Shown here: positions 39,518 to 50,999 of the stretch, in pieces
Layout: each line of letters begins with the position of its first letter
Numbering within the stretch: the first letter of the stretch is position 1
From: Symbiodinium microadriaticum
Lineage: Eukaryota > Sar > Dinophyceae > Suessiales > Symbiodiniaceae
Direction of reading: 5' to 3'
NCBI GenBank assembly: GCA_001939145.1
Contig: LSRX01001203.1
Span: 124,001 to 188,000, forward strand
Length of the DNA stretch: 64,000 nt
The notes under the pieces: generated by a model
What the model saw: the letters and a program-made list of their open reading frames with translations, nothing else
The model's database searches: none
Told to the model about the DNA's origin: nothing
Made by a program: the position numbers and the translations under genes

Positions 39518-39600
39518 GCATGCACTTCACCCCGTTTCGTCTGTCAGGCTTGAGCTATGAGGTGACCTTGTCAGGGCGGAATTTGGGTGGCTGGCGGCTT
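39518..39600 (+). CDS. FN3-type exon
   Basis: The acceptor TGTTGCAG ends at 39517. The frame reads FTPFRLSGLSYEVTLSGRNL and G-G-W. L-S-G-L-S-Y-E-V-T-L-S-G-R-N-L-G-G fits the FN3 pattern L--L--Y-V-V-A-N--G. The donor is not fixed. Confidence 0.5.
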
Positions 39601-40288
39601 GATGGCAGAGATGTGACCAAGAGAAATGAGTGGGAGTGACAAGAACAGCGCTTGCGATTGAAACAAAAGAACAATCAAAAAACGAATGAAATGAATGTGC
39701 ATGGTTTGCTTATTATGTTTAAGGCGCAGGTGAACGAACACTAGTACTGGATTCTTGGTTTTTGTGGGGTTATAGATATACACCTAACTCGCATTAAAGC
39801 CTAAATACCCATCTTGCAATTCAACTCCTGGTGATGTGGATGTGTTTAACTTAAACCGTTTAAGTAATTGGGCACATGGCGGTAGGAAGGCGTTAGAGGC
39901 GCTTGAAGTCATTGACAAGAGCTGGAGGTCACCTTTGAGCGAGCCGCTGCAGACGGGCTGTTTCCTTCGTCCGGGTACCATCTCGGAGCTGCGCGAGGCG
40001 CTCCCCTTCTCGACATGTCATCTCGAATTGTCATAGACCCAAGGGATGAAACGGATCTGATCGGGCGCCTTGCCATACGTAGCTTTGTCAGTTCCAGCTA
40101 TTGCACAAAGCACGCTTGGACGAGGTCTCGTCTTCAGTGTCGGCGGACGGAGAGACTGCATCATTGAAGCTGTTGCGGCAAGTTCGCGCGTCAGATGCGT
40201 TCAGTTGCCATGTCAGGTGAGGAGGCGGTTTTGTAGCACGCGGTGTGGAAAAGAATCCGGAGTACAGATGGCCTGCCCGCCGCTTCCT
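39601..40288. other. no firmly recognisable gene
   Basis: A 65-codon frame at 39836-40036 reads DVFNLNRLSNWAHGGRKALE and looks protein-like but matches no block. Otherwise spacer. Confidence 0.35.
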
Positions 40289-40375
40289 TTGGAAATGCGG
40301 ATTCTCATTCAGCCAAGGAGACTGGCATGGAATGCTCCACAAGATGCGGCTGGTGCTGAGACGGTGCGGTCTTGT
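40289..40375 (+). CDS. FN3-like module exon, block 2
   Basis: The frame reads MRILIQPRRLAWNAPQDAAG, then AETV. R-L-A-W-N-A-P-Q-D-A-A is block 2. Junctions are not fixed. Confidence 0.5.
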
Positions 40376-40748
40376 TTTAATGGCAGTCAACAAGAAGTGC
40401 TCAGAGAAGCATGAGCAGTCCTGCTAGGCCTACTACAACATCTACCGCGACCGTGGGTTGCGACAGGCTCCTTTCTGCATTTGCCTTTTCATGGTTAGGT
40501 TGGGTGCCGGGAAATGGTTGAAATTGTGACTTCGTGACCCTAGCCAGTTGGCACAGTTGCTGCTTCGAGATTGCCGAAGTAGGCATAGCTGCAAGACAAG
40601 TCCAACAAGGGCTAGAGTGCTGAAGATGCATTGAAGACGCATCAGTCAATATCAACCACAAGGCCTTGTTCGAGCTGATCGGCAGCACAGCTGTCACGCA
40701 CCTCGGCCTGGACAGCTGTGCCCCACTATTCGCAAAGGACAGCAATAG

Positions 40749-40855
40749 CCGAGGCAGTTCGATGATTCAGGCTTGGTGCCTGGTCGCGACTATGGTTACC
40801 AAGTGACTGCTGTGAATGCTTTTGGTGAAGGACTGCTGTTGTCACTGAATTGCTT
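40749..40855 (+). CDS. classical FN3 domain exon
   Basis: The acceptor GCAATAG ends at 40748. The frame reads QFDDSGLVPGRDYGYQVTAV followed by N-A-F-G-E-G-L-L. G-L-V-P-G-x-x-Y-x-Y-x-V-x-A-V-N-x-x-G-E-G is the canonical FN3 signature. It shows that the diverged modules around it have ordinary FN3 neighbours and hints at common origin. Confidence 0.68.
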
Positions 40856-42060
40856 CTGCTGCTCATCCTGGCGGTTGCAGTGGTGGGCATGCTGCAATCA
40901 TCTGCAATCTGCCGCTGCCCGACTCCAGTTCTGTTGGTGCTTTTGGTTTACTGCTGATTCATGCTGGCTGCGCTCCTGCTGCCGCTGGCTTTGGCCGTGA
41001 CTGGTGCAGCTTCAGCGCGACGAGTGCTAAATCCGATTGTCCCATAGCAGTTGCATGGAGGACCTGTCAGTGACGTCTTGTTCCTCAAGGTTGCGGGCAC
41101 GCCGGTCATAGAGACTCCCAAGGCCGCGGGTGAACAGAAGTTTTTCCAGTCGTTTAGCAGGGGTCGTTGTCCAGTCCAGGCAGCCTGTGCGTTTTAGCCT
41201 CCTGTTCTGACGTGCTGAGAGAGCTTGTTACGGCTTGTTGCTTTGCGCACTGTCCCAGTCCTGGGCAGGTGGATCTTCTTGGTATACTGAACCAAGCAGG
41301 CCTCCAAATGACTCCAACCGCACAGACCGGGGAGTTAGACCAGGCGCGCAACAGCTAAAGTGCAAGTGTCTTTTGTAGAGCTGCTAAGAAGGCATGCAAA
41401 AGTCTTTGCAGCTTCGCATGTGGGCTGGGATGTGCAAGCTCGTAGTACTTGTAGGTATGACTAGGTGACTAGGTTGCTGCTCCAGATATGTAAAAGCTGA
41501 AATAGTGCTCTCTTACGATGTAGCAGTGATGTAGCTTTAGATTCAGCTGCAGGTGGACGGCATTCTTCAAGTCTATAGCAGCGACGCTTGGTCGAATCAG
41601 GAATCTGTAGGTTCAGTATGCAGTAGACGGTGCCACGTTCTGAATGCGGATCTACAGATCCACCACGAGCCTCTTGGTCGTTTGCCCAAAAGCAATGGTA
41701 CTGGTAGCTTCTCGGGATTACCGCCGCTGCAGGTTACTGCTTCGCTGAATCCTCGCATCATGTATCAGCATGTTTCATTTCCCAGACTCGGTCCGTTCAC
41801 CCTTGTATCCACATGCACACAAGCCGTGGTCTGCCTGAGGATCGCCCTCGCACGCTCCAGGCTTCCTGGTCATGTAGCTCTGACTCGGGGCAGAGCAGTG
41901 TGGCATGGTGTGGCAAATGACAGTTTCCGTGCCTGGATCAAAGGCTTTGAACTACGCTAGTCATCGCGCGGCACACCTGGTGGTCTTTGGCCCTGTCGCT
42001 TTAACCCTCGAGGACTGTCACATCTGTCACCATGCTCTGAAACCCTTTTGGAGCAATCCC
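40856..42060. other. no recognisable gene
   Basis: Leu-rich frame at 40850-40975 (LLLLLILAVAVVGM) is interrupted by stops. Open frames at 41553-41960 lack motifs. Intron or spacer. Confidence 0.35.
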
Positions 42061-42062
42061 AT

Positions 42063-42165
42063 GTGAGAGTCATGCTGAAGGCATTGCTGTCGTACTCAAT
42101 GGGTGAGAGCTGTGCAGTGGAATCTCTTGTGAAGGAAGTTGACCTAGCTGGAACTACGGCAGAGG
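42063..42165 (+). CDS. possible FN3-like module exon, block 3
   Basis: The frame reads LKALLSYSMGESCAVESLVK and E-V-D-L-A-G-T-T. K-A-L ... S-M-G-E-S-C-A-V resembles block 3, and D-L-A-G-T-T could lead toward block 4. Confidence 0.4.
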
Positions 42166-42600
42166 GTGACCCCTGCCTGGAGGTCTGCATCGCGCAACTG
42201 TCAGCAGCCACAGCTGCATGGGTATTACGCACGACAAATTGCTGGTAGTCTCGCAAGTTCCACGTCCCTGCAGCAGGCCGAGCTAGAGATCGCTGCCCCT
42301 GCCACCTGGTTCTATGAGAGTTTGAAGTGGTCGGGGCTTCTTTTGCATTGCAGGCTGTGCATTCCTGCGAAGTACTGCAACCGGTTCGACACACAAATAG
42401 GACCAGCGCTAGTCAACAACCCAGTGCCGCTGAAACCTCGTAGTTACTAAGGCCGAAGTCTGAAGTGCATGCAGAGGATTGCAGGGGAATGAACAGCAGT
42501 GTTGATGTGGGTCTCCCTCGCCTAAGGCAAAATCCATGCAATTTTGTGCTGGAGATTTTGACTCGGCGCCCTCGATCTCACTGGCGTACCTCGTCAGGTA

Positions 42601-42690
42601 AGCAACACCAGTGCAACTGCTGCTGCTGCTGCTGCCTCTTCCGGTGCCGCCGGATTTGCCTGGCGTGTTGCACGATCGTGCTCGACTTGA
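42601..42690 (+). CDS. possible FN3-like module exon, block 2 with Ala run
   Basis: The frame reads SNTSATAAAAAASSGAAGFA and W-R-V-A-R-S. S-S-G-A-A-G-F-A-W-R-V-A is block 2-like, preceded by six Ala codons from a CTG/GCT triplet run. Another frame gives poly-Cys. The donor-like GTAAGC at 42597 could instead mean that this is intron. Confidence 0.38.
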   Translation, partial: SNTSATAAAAAASSGAAGFAWRVARSCST

Positions 42691-44317
42691 CATCAACAGT
42701 CGACCATAAAACGGAAATACGCTTGACTGGCACAGCCTTGTGGGCTGTCAGTCAATGCAGGCTGCCAAGCTGTTGCTCCAGCAGAATCTTCTTCTGTTTC
42801 AAGCCAGAAATCTAGCTTCGGGTATTCAGGCACGGTGAATTGGCCACAATATTCTGGCGGACAGGACAGTTGTCAAGTCCTCCAACCGAGACTCGGCGCA
42901 AGCGATGCCAGATTGTTTTGAGCGTGTGGGCACGCAGCATCATGCAGCTAGATGGCAACTGCCCCTTGGCCGTTGACTTCAGGAGACAGGTCGATGGCGA
43001 ATCGGCTTGCATCCTGTGCCATGAGAGCAGGATCAAAGTAGGCAGCGTCGGTCGTAGCTGACTGGGAATACATACACGGTCTAGGCCAGCAGGCAAAAGC
43101 ATGGAATTACGAATTCAAGAACCATATCTGTCATCCTCACTACGGTAGCAAGACAATTTTGTTTGGGCTGCGCATATCGCTAGCGTAGGCTACTCGTCGT
43201 CGTGTGCGCGTCTGCACAGCTTCCGTGGATGGGGAAGCCCAAGTAGTTGGCGATTAGAAGCAGACACTGAGCAATGCTGTGGGACAAGTCCACGGCTTCG
43301 CTCTAGTCCTGCTCTTCTCTACCATTTTGCATTAATGTCGTTTGGTCCTCAGCCAACTGGTGTTCAACTACTGATGAAAAAGAGCAGGCCTGGAAAGGCC
43401 CTTCCTGTAAGTGAACCGCCAGAAAGGGACAGAGCTTCAATCGACATAAATCCTGCCGTGCCCAGTCCACACCTGATCCTGCTCATGACAAGCTGTGTCT
43501 CCGATGGCATCTAGCAGTCCTCCGAATGGAGCCGCTTTGATAACGAAGACTCCGTGCGTGCGGGAAAACGGGATTGAACAAGTGCCGACCGAATTATGTT
43601 CAACTCCGACAAGCCGTTACTCTTCCCCTGGCTCTAGTCCATGCATCTTCAGGATTGAAATCTGTGCTGCAGCTGGGCTTTTGGATATCCTGTGCCTCCG
43701 TGCATTTCTTAAGAAATCCCACAGGCGCCAGCAATCCAATGGTTGAATGAGAAGTGTAGCAGATTTGCCCTGGGTGGCGCTGCTCCATTCTACATCGGCT
43801 GTGCAGGCGTGACAGCATGGCGCGCTTGCTGGTGCTGGCAATTGCGCAGCTTGTGGCAGCAATCTCAGCAAGAGTGGCCACGTTCGCTTCTTGCATGCTG
43901 TCGGAATAGTTGCACAGATTGCAGTCGCGAAGTCGCATCGATAGTCTGAACCCCGCTGACGATGGTTGTGCCGACTCTCTGAAGCGACAAGTTGTGGCCA
44001 TGCATTAATGGCCAACAATCAGGTGGTGTGTGTGGCGGGATCCGGGCACTCGTGGGAGCCCGTTGATGAAGATGCGAGCATCTCAAAGCATCCTACTGCA
44101 GAGCGAGGGTAGTGGAACATTCCTCGGAGCCCACTTAGATTGACATCATGGCCCTGATCGATGACGAGCCCGAAGGAATTGCAATGATCCAGCGAGATGC
44201 GCGGCTGACAGGTGGGACGTCCAAAAAGCTGGCGACACTGTGTGCATGCAGGTGCTGGTACAGGGGTCGGGTTGCCCGCGTCGTCCGCACTAGCAACAGC
44301 AGCTGCGTAGATGGCCT
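42691..44317. other. no firmly recognisable gene
   Basis: 1.6 kb with overlapping frames on both strands and no block or family motif. Probably intron or spacer. Confidence 0.35.
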
Positions 44318-44425
44318 TAAACACCCAACAGCATATTTGCAGTCTCCCCAGCCGCAAACCGTGCCCGAAACTTCCAGCTGCTGCGGCTGCGGGCTGCAGT
44401 GGTGACGACAACTGCCCCGAGGCAG
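44318..44425 (+). CDS. possible FN3-like module exon, block 1
   Basis: The frame reads TPNSIFAVSPAANRARNFQL and then L-R-L-R-A-A-V-V. P-N-S-I-F-A-V-S-P resembles block 1. The D-G turn is not kept. Confidence 0.45.
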
Positions 44426-44659
44426 GCATGCGAGATTCTGTGTAATCCCTGTGTCATCCAGCCACTGCACAGACAGCTTGATCCAGCCTTTGATTTCCCA
44501 AAGCCGTTGCTGTTTGGCTGGATGGCAGCGAATGCAACAAGCAGTGCAAGAGTATCGTACGACGTACGACTAGATTCGACTAGATGGAAGGCGGGATATC
44601 AGGATGGGTGCAGCCGCAGCCTCTCTCCAGCATAAAGTTCCTCGAAGCCTAGCAGTTAA

Positions 44660-44765
44660 GAATGCTCCTTTTTCCGTCTCATGCGGTGACCGGCTGTACT
44701 GGGCACGCAACACGCTGTCCGCCGCGCTGGGGAGCCGAGCCGCAAACAGCACTGTCTGGTTCCAG
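44660..44765 (+). CDS. possible FN3-like module exon, blocks 2-3
   Basis: The frame reads APFSVSCGDRLYWARNTLSA and then ALGSRAANS. F-S-V-S-C-G-D-R-L-Y-W-A is block 2-like, and A-L-G-S resembles the start of block 3. Confidence 0.45.
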
Positions 44766-44993
44766 AGGCTGTGCACTTCCACTGCGAGCCTTGGCTCCAC
44801 TTCGGGTTTAGGGTGTTTTTAGCCGTTTAGCCATTGTTGAAGTCTTGTCTTGCCATCTCTCGTTGACAGCTGGGGTTCAAGGTCTGCTGTAACGTCAAGT
44901 TGCTGTTTGCCTCGCTTGTTCCTGGCTCGCCCTCGTCCGTTTCCTGGCATGGACACGCCGGATCCCGTTTCTTGCTGCGCTGACTTTCTGAAT

Positions 44994-45085
44994 GTTATTT
45001 CTAACCAAACTGTCATCATGGCAGTCGTACTTGAGCGACCGTCCACGAAGACCCCTGACAACGTGGGTTTCATTCAAGAGTGTTT
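44994..45085 (+). CDS. FN3-like module exon, block 1
   Basis: The frame reads VISNQTVIMAVVLERPSTKT and then P-D-N-V-G-F. I-S-N ... V-V-L-E-R-P-S-T-K-T-P-D-N-V-G-F follows block 1 spacing. Two longer frames overlap it (44992-45693, 45114-45419) without motifs. Confidence 0.6.
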
Positions 45086-45811
45086 GTAGCAGTGGCTTAA
45101 ACTTGGCGGCACCGTGCCATGGTTTAGTTCCGCAAGGAGCTTTGCCACGATTTCTCAGCATCGGCACAGCAGTGACTGTGGCAGCACGTTGCCGGTGGCG
45201 AAGGAGGCCACGGGCAGCCCAGAGGACGCTCGCAGCATCGTTTTTGCTCGCTGCTTCAGGCAGGTGCGGCAGGTGCCTACTCTCATGGCAGCCTCGAGCA
45301 CGAGCGCAGCAGACACGGTCGCTGTCGCTCAGGCTGTGTGGGCTGATATCGGCTGCTTCTGGGGATCTACTTTGTCCAGTTGGCTTTGCAGGGCGACGCA
45401 ACGGGGCTTCTGCTCATAGAGCACCTGAATTTGAACGTGCCGGGGCCCTCGAACTGCCCCTGGCAGTGGAATCCTTCTGCGGGATGTATGGTGTCGTTAG
45501 GCTGAGTACACAAGTCGCCCTGGACTTCTACGAGGCACGTCTCATCCTCTTTTCCCACGGAACTGCAGATGTAATCACGGGGCTGCAAGATTTCCATGAA
45601 GGCATTGTTTGCACTGCAGGCACTTGGATGCTGCCGAGACGCGAGACGACCGATGAACAAAACTTTGCACAGCATTGTGGCCGAGATTTATGACTTGTAC
45701 TCGTCGGGATTGTTATGGTCGTTGAGCAGCTCAATGCGTTGGCAAACGACGCACCTTCCCCTGCGTATTCACATTTGCATGTCTTCAGCGTGTTAGTCTC
45801 TCGTGTCGCAG

Positions 45812-45890
45812 AGTTCTGCCAAACAAGAAACCGAGATCTGGTTTGCCCAAGCATTCGAACACAATGTCACCATTGCAATATCCAGCACCC
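45812..45890 (+). CDS. FN3-like module exon, block 2
   Basis: The acceptor GTGTCGCAG ends at 45811. The frame reads SSAKQETEIWFAQAFEHNVT, then IAISS. E-I-W-F-A-Q-A-F-E-H-N-V-T-I is block 2 and its following strand. Confidence 0.68.
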
Positions 45891-46640
45891 ACTGGCACAG
45901 GATGTTGCTGGGGGGGATACTATTGTGATAGTCCTACAGCGAGAATCCGCGCCACGCTGTGCCCACAACAGGTAACTGTGGCTCTTTGACGCAATTTCAC
46001 ACACCGTCCCCGGAGAATGAAGCCTACATCGCAGGCCGCGAGGATCCAGCGCCCCATTGCTACATTACATGTCCGAACGGTAGGAAACTTTCTGCATTGC
46101 AGGCGATGGTGCTCAGACTTGGCGTGGTCATGTGGAGCAACTTGGCCAGACATTCCTAGCCTGTTCATGCCTGCTCTGGTTCATCGTCAACACAGGTTAT
46201 TGTACGACAGCCTCGAGTCACTTCAAGCAGCGGCTACGCGCGTGGCACAATTACGTGAAAAGGCACCATACTTGATTCTGCAGTTGTTGAAGCATGCACA
46301 TCTGGAATTCCATCCAGGCCGAGTTTCAAGGAACGAGCTTGGCCGTTGGCGATTGGAATGACGAGCAACAGGAAAGCGTGGCTGTAGTGTAGCAAGACCA
46401 GCGCAGTGACTTGCAGTCATTCAGATTCATGTGAGCTGTCGCGAGTGCCACCGACATGTTACAGGAGCTGTGGGCAAGCGACGCATATGGCAACAAGTTT
46501 GCCCTGCGCGTGGCCTCGAATGGGGCGGCCGCAGCCATGCGTGTTGGGATCCGACCAGGCACAGAGGACTGCAAGGCACATGGGGGTGCCGAGAGAAGCT
46601 TGGCGGCTACGTCGTGCTCAGCCCTTTGCAGCCTTTGCAT
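45891..46640. other. no firmly recognisable gene
   Basis: Frames such as ELWASDAYGNKFALRVASNG (about 46462-46520) look protein-like but I cannot place them in a block. Confidence 0.35.
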
Positions 46641-46646
46641 GGACAG

Positions 46647-46730
46647 GTCCTTGGCATCGGCTCCGTGACTTTGCAGGCCTGGACAGCTGGACCTGCGATT
46701 GCTGCTGTGTCCTGCGTTGAAGCAGGTACC
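46647..46730 (+). CDS. possible FN3-like module exon, blocks 1-2
   Basis: The frame reads GSVTLQAWTAGPAIAAVSCV and E-A. S-V-T-L-Q-A-W-T-A-G-P-A-I-A-A-V resembles the block 1 to 2 passage with W shifted. A CAG|GTACC donor follows at about 46725. Confidence 0.5.
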
Positions 46731-47138
46731 CCCTGGCACAGCTGAACGTGGAGCCAAGTTTTATGCTGAGGTGGGTTGTCGTTTGTTGTCTTTCAGACTT
46801 GACATAGACATTGACCTGCTTGGCTTTTTGTTGGTCAGCTTCTGGGCTTCTCCATGACAAGAGAGCCCAGTGCTTGGGCCCTCTTGGGCGGCCCCCAGTC
46901 GGCTCAGCGCCTGCGCTTGGAGGCTTGGACTACCCGTCTCAACTGCAAAAAGCTTCGTGATGGCTTCCGGTCCAGGAACATGCCGGCTGCAGCGGACAAG
47001 AGCCACGCGGCAGCAATCAGGAGTTTCCGTTGTCGCTTTGCACCAAAAACCACGTCAGACGTTCAGGCCATGGCCTGCGAAATTGTGTGTTTGTGTGAAC
47101 CTTCATGCCTCTGGCTCACATGCTGCATTGAAGTTCAG

Positions 47139-47200
47139 GCTGGGGGAGCACCTGGCCATCTACATACAAGATTTCGATGCGTGTTTCGAGCGCTTGCTCC
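47139..47200 (+). CDS. FN3-like module exon, blocks 4-5
   Basis: The acceptor AGTTCAG ends at 47138. The frame reads LGEHLAIYIQDFDACFE. L-G-E-H-L-A-I-Y-I-Q-D-F-D is block 5. Confidence 0.6.
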
Positions 47201-47627
47201 AGCGAGGCCGTTGGAAAGAAATGTCTTGCCACGCCTTCCAGACTAGGAACGTGGGGGTTGAGCTGAACCGTCCCCTGAAGGTCTTATCTGGGTGAATCCT
47301 CGGTTTGTCCATCTCGACAAGTCCACGAACCTGGACGAGGTGCTCTGCTCAGCACCAGTGAGGCTCTTAGAGTCACTTTGGCTGTTCGAGGCACGGAAAT
47401 ACAACTGCTTCCGCTTTAAAGACATCCTGGCAGCTTGATTCAAATTACACAAAAAGGCGTCTCTTGTGGATGCGCTCGTTTGGGTTCGGCTGCGTCGAGC
47501 CGAACCTCACTGAGGATTTGGAAACTGGCGAGAAGCTCTTCGAGCTTGAGCACGAGGCTGTATTTTCGGGAATCGCAGTTGCTCTCACACACATGCTTCC
47601 CTCCCCTCCTCCCTCCCGCTCTCTGCC

Positions 47628-47671
<44 letters not shown>

Positions 47672-48494
47672 GCTCTGTCTGATTCGCTCTTGTGTCTCTT
47701 GCGGGCCAAGCCCCTCCAACAACAAGACCAACAGCAATAAGTACTACTACTCCACCACCACGACGACGACTACTGTTCCAACTCCTACTCCTGCCACTCG
47801 AACTGCCACTGCACCAGAACTGAACTACTACCACCACCTCTACATCGAATGCTACTGCAAGGGCGTATCCTCCCTCTGAGGTCGCAAGGTCCCTGCGGCT
47901 AAGTCTTACACAGCAGGCAAGAAATCTGTGCTTCACGGATCTTCACGGCTCTTTGTGTTTGCTCCCGAGCCACCGCGTGCGAAACCGCTAGGTCACCACC
48001 GGGACAGAGGGGGTGGTGAACAGAACACATCATAATTGGTCAGCAATAACTGTTTACATATGAGAAGATCAAGTCGCAAGCCCCCCATCCGTCCACTTCC
48101 CATTTCACACGCTTCCCAAAGGCAGGAGTTGCTTTGCCATCCACCTTTCCTTTGCTGTTCAACGAGTTGCTATGAGTTTTTTTACAAGGTGCGCTCCACG
48201 GGCCACAAGAGTTGTCCATTGAGAACCGCGAGCTAGCCTTGGCGCTTGACCTGAGCGGAAAAGTATGGAAAAGTCTCAAGCTGATTCAGTGTCGAAGGCT
48301 CGATGGTTCCATAGTAGGTTCCCTGGTTTCCTTGCTGTGGTGCTGAAGTGCTGTTGCGGAAATGTGCAGCTCTAACTTGCCGTTGCATATCTTGGCAAAT
48401 CGGCCCAGCTTCGCACCGTGACTGCGAGGACTTTCGGTTGGTTCCACCTTCCGGCACTGGCAGCGCCGCTTGCCCATGCAAAAAGAAACTGCAG
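47201..48494. other. no recognisable gene, (CT)n at 47631-47668
   Basis: A CT microsatellite sits at 47631-47668. A frame at 47275-47435 reads WVNPRFVHLDKSTNLDEV and looks protein-like, unidentified. Confidence 0.35.
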
Positions 48495-48565
48495 TTTTTG
48501 TTCTTTGCATGCAAATCAAATGGGACCTTAGAGCCATCACCGGTATTTGTCGCTTCGACTCCGAT
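48495..48565 (+). CDS. FN3-like module exon, block 5
   Basis: The acceptor CTGCAG ends at 48494. The frame reads FLFFACKSNGTLEPSPVFVA. F-L-F-F-A-C-K-S-N-G-T-L-E-P-S-P-V is block 5 with its NGTL turn. Confidence 0.6.
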
Positions 48566-49068
48566 CGGCACAAGCTAATATCCTGGCTCATGCTCAGACT
48601 TGAATCGCAGATCTGACATGCCATGCGTTTTGTGAGGCTTTCTCTTTCCGGCAGCTAGACACAAGGCTTGGAGTTTTTTGTGCTGCAGCAGGTTATGACA
48701 AGTTCGACAAGCAGTCACCAGGTAACGTTGATGACAAACCAACATCAACCACATCAGTGGTATTGCACACTCCTCCCAAGTCAAGCTCGCGCTGTCTGCT
48801 CTGAATCTCTCATATGTCTCAGCTTTAGTTCAGTGCTCTAATGCACGCGGCCAAGGCAACACAAGCTTGACAAGTGACAGCACAGCAGGTAGCTATGTGC
48901 GATGCTGTGTATTTCCGAGCAAAGAATTGGAACTTCCGTATTAATAGCTACTTGTCTCTGTGGCCTGTGACCACACTTGTCTCCCCGGTTCGATCTGACG
49001 CCAGGCTCGCCACCGGACTGGAGTCCTGACCAGACAGCATGTCGCCTGGTAGGGCCACTTCCATTCCC

Positions 49069-49190
49069 GTAGAGTCATGTAGAGTCGAGGGTTTGCCGGT
49101 GCACATGCAAAGTTCGAACGGTTTCACTGCACGTGCAATGTGGTTGAGCTGCGTCGGCAAGAAGTTTCTGGTTCTTGTGTCTGGAGCATT
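49069..49190 (+). CDS. FN3-like module exon, blocks 3-4
   Basis: The frame reads VESCRVEGLPVHMQSSNG, then MWLSCVGKKFLVLVSGA. S-C-R-V-E-G-L-P-V is the end of block 3, and W-L-S-C-V-G-K-K-F-L-V-L-V is a diverged block 4. This is the last clear copy on the right side of the array. Confidence 0.55.
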
Positions 49191-49683
49191 CTGGAGCCTT
49201 AGAGGCAGATGTCTGGTTGCAGATGCCGCATGTGCCACGAATATTTTGCTTCGCACGGATGTCGAGCCATGCCACACTTTTTCAGAGTTGAGCAAGTTTT
49301 GGATCAAGCACGCTGTTGGGCAGGGAAGTAGCGTCGCCTCTGTAGTGTGATTGCCTGTGGACCCTACGGTCGGCATTCAGGCGCTCCAATGTGCATATGT
49401 TAGAGACTGCATGTCGATGCTGGAATTCACAAACATTGCTGCTGATTCCCTCGCACATGCGGGAGACAATGATCACCATTGCGAACGGAGAGAGTAATGG
49501 GTCCCATGCTTTCTGCTTCGCTCCAGTTTCTCCGAAGCCATTCCGACCTGTTGACAATGGAAGCTTGCTACCGCGAATCTAGTGCGTCCGTCACAGCGAG
49601 GGAGGCGGTGGGATGATGTCGAAATGGCAGAAAGTTGGTGGCTGCATGAGTGCTGTGTGTGACTGCTGTGTCTTGAACTGCAG
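49191..49683. other. no recognisable gene
   Basis: Spacer; no motif seen. Confidence 0.4.
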
Positions 49684-49765
49684 GAAGCCCTTGTCGTTGT
49701 GCCCGTTTACCCAAAAGCACGAAAGCTAGCCGCTCTTCAAGAGCTTGTGGTCCTCGTAGTTGTCG
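49684..49765 (+). CDS. unidentified exon candidate
   Basis: A clean acceptor (TGAACTGCAG, ends 49683) and a consensus G|GTAAG donor (49766) bracket 27 codons reading EALVVVPVYPKARKLAALQE and then L-V-V-L-V-V-V. I do not recognise the protein; it may belong to a diverged module. The splice signals are the main evidence. Confidence 0.42.
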
Positions 49766-50520
49766 GTAAGAAAGGCAAGAGCCGCGCCGGGCTGCTCTTT
49801 CAGACAGAAGGCTGCCCCCCATGCACCGCCCCCTAGGTTCCCCCCCAAACAAGGATCCTTGCTAGAAGGACCCTGCTAGGTGCCTGGTTTTTTTTCCCTA
49901 CCCCGTAAACCCCTGAACCCCTGGCTCCCATCGGAGGCCTGCAAGCTGTCGGAGCGCCATGTGGAGTTGGCGCAGGAGTTGGAGCGATTGCAGGCCACTG
50001 TCACAAGGGCTCTCTTTAGGAACTTGATTGTATTCTTAGGGTGAGACTCTAATTCCAAGGGGAGTCTGGAATGAAGAGACCTTGCAGCATCCCAGATACT
50101 CCAAACCGCCAAAGCAAGGAATGCACCTCTTTCTATAGCTCAGCGCATGTTCCATGATTGTGGGGGGTTTGGGAGTCATAGCAACACCAGCAGGACCAGT
50201 GGCAGCAATGATCGTCGTCATCGTCACAAGTCCGAGTAAAAGCAACAAACGCAGCATGTTTTGAGGAAACTGCTGTGTAACCAGAGACAGCACTAGCAGT
50301 TTCAGGACACAGGGCCGAGTCCTCTTCAAATCTTGTCACGAGTCTAAGCTGGGCAACGGTTTGATGGGTCAGGAGTCAAAACATGCCTTGATTCGACATG
50401 CCTGGTGTAACATCGTCGGCAGATGAGACAACGGGCAACGTCACGTGTTGCACGAGCTGTTGTCGTCGTGAAGGTCGTCGGCCTCCTCTTCCGTGTTGTC
50501 GTGCCGGTCGTGGTGGTAGC
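49766..50520. other. no recognisable gene
   Basis: Short homopolymer C and T runs (49815-49890). No coding signal that I trust. Confidence 0.4.
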
Positions 50521-50524
50521 AGCA

Positions 50525-50543
50525 TCACGGGTGGTGCTGCTGG

Positions 50544-50578
<35 letters not shown>

Positions 50579-50597
50579 GTGGTGGTGGTGGTGGTGG

Positions 50598-50635
<38 letters not shown>

Positions 50636-50702
50636 CTGCTGATGCTGATGCTGCTGCTGGTGCTGGTGCTGCTGGTGGTGGTGGTGGTGGTGGTGGTGGT
50701 GG
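50525..50702. repeat. (CTG)n/(GTG)n triplet array
   Basis: Blocks of CTG and GTG triplets with GAT interruptions. Poly-Ala, poly-Gly, poly-Val and poly-Leu frames on + and Ser/Thr frames on - are artefacts. Confidence 0.95.
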
Positions 50703-50999
50703 TCATAGCTATGGTAGCAGACCTGGTAGCAAGTGTACTACCAACGGAGGAGAAGGGAGTTGTAGGCGTGGCGTCGTAGGCCGTAGGCTCACTTAATGGC
50801 CATGATGCTGATGCGACCGCGACGGCAACAAAGTTCCCAAAGATGCACGTTCAATAGTATCTTTGCTGCCAGTGTTAGTAATGCAAAGAGCCAATCACGC
50901 ATTGAACTGTGCCAGGCCAAATTGGCCGCAGAGCGCCGTCACACTGCTGGAGTGGAGGTAGGTGGTGGGGGTATTTGGAGAGCTGGTGCATTACACCCC

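Noticed and set aside
44992..45693. 233-codon + strand open frame
   Set aside because: Arg/Leu/Ala-rich shadow of the frame that carries the block 1 sequence at 44994-45085; no motif of its own.
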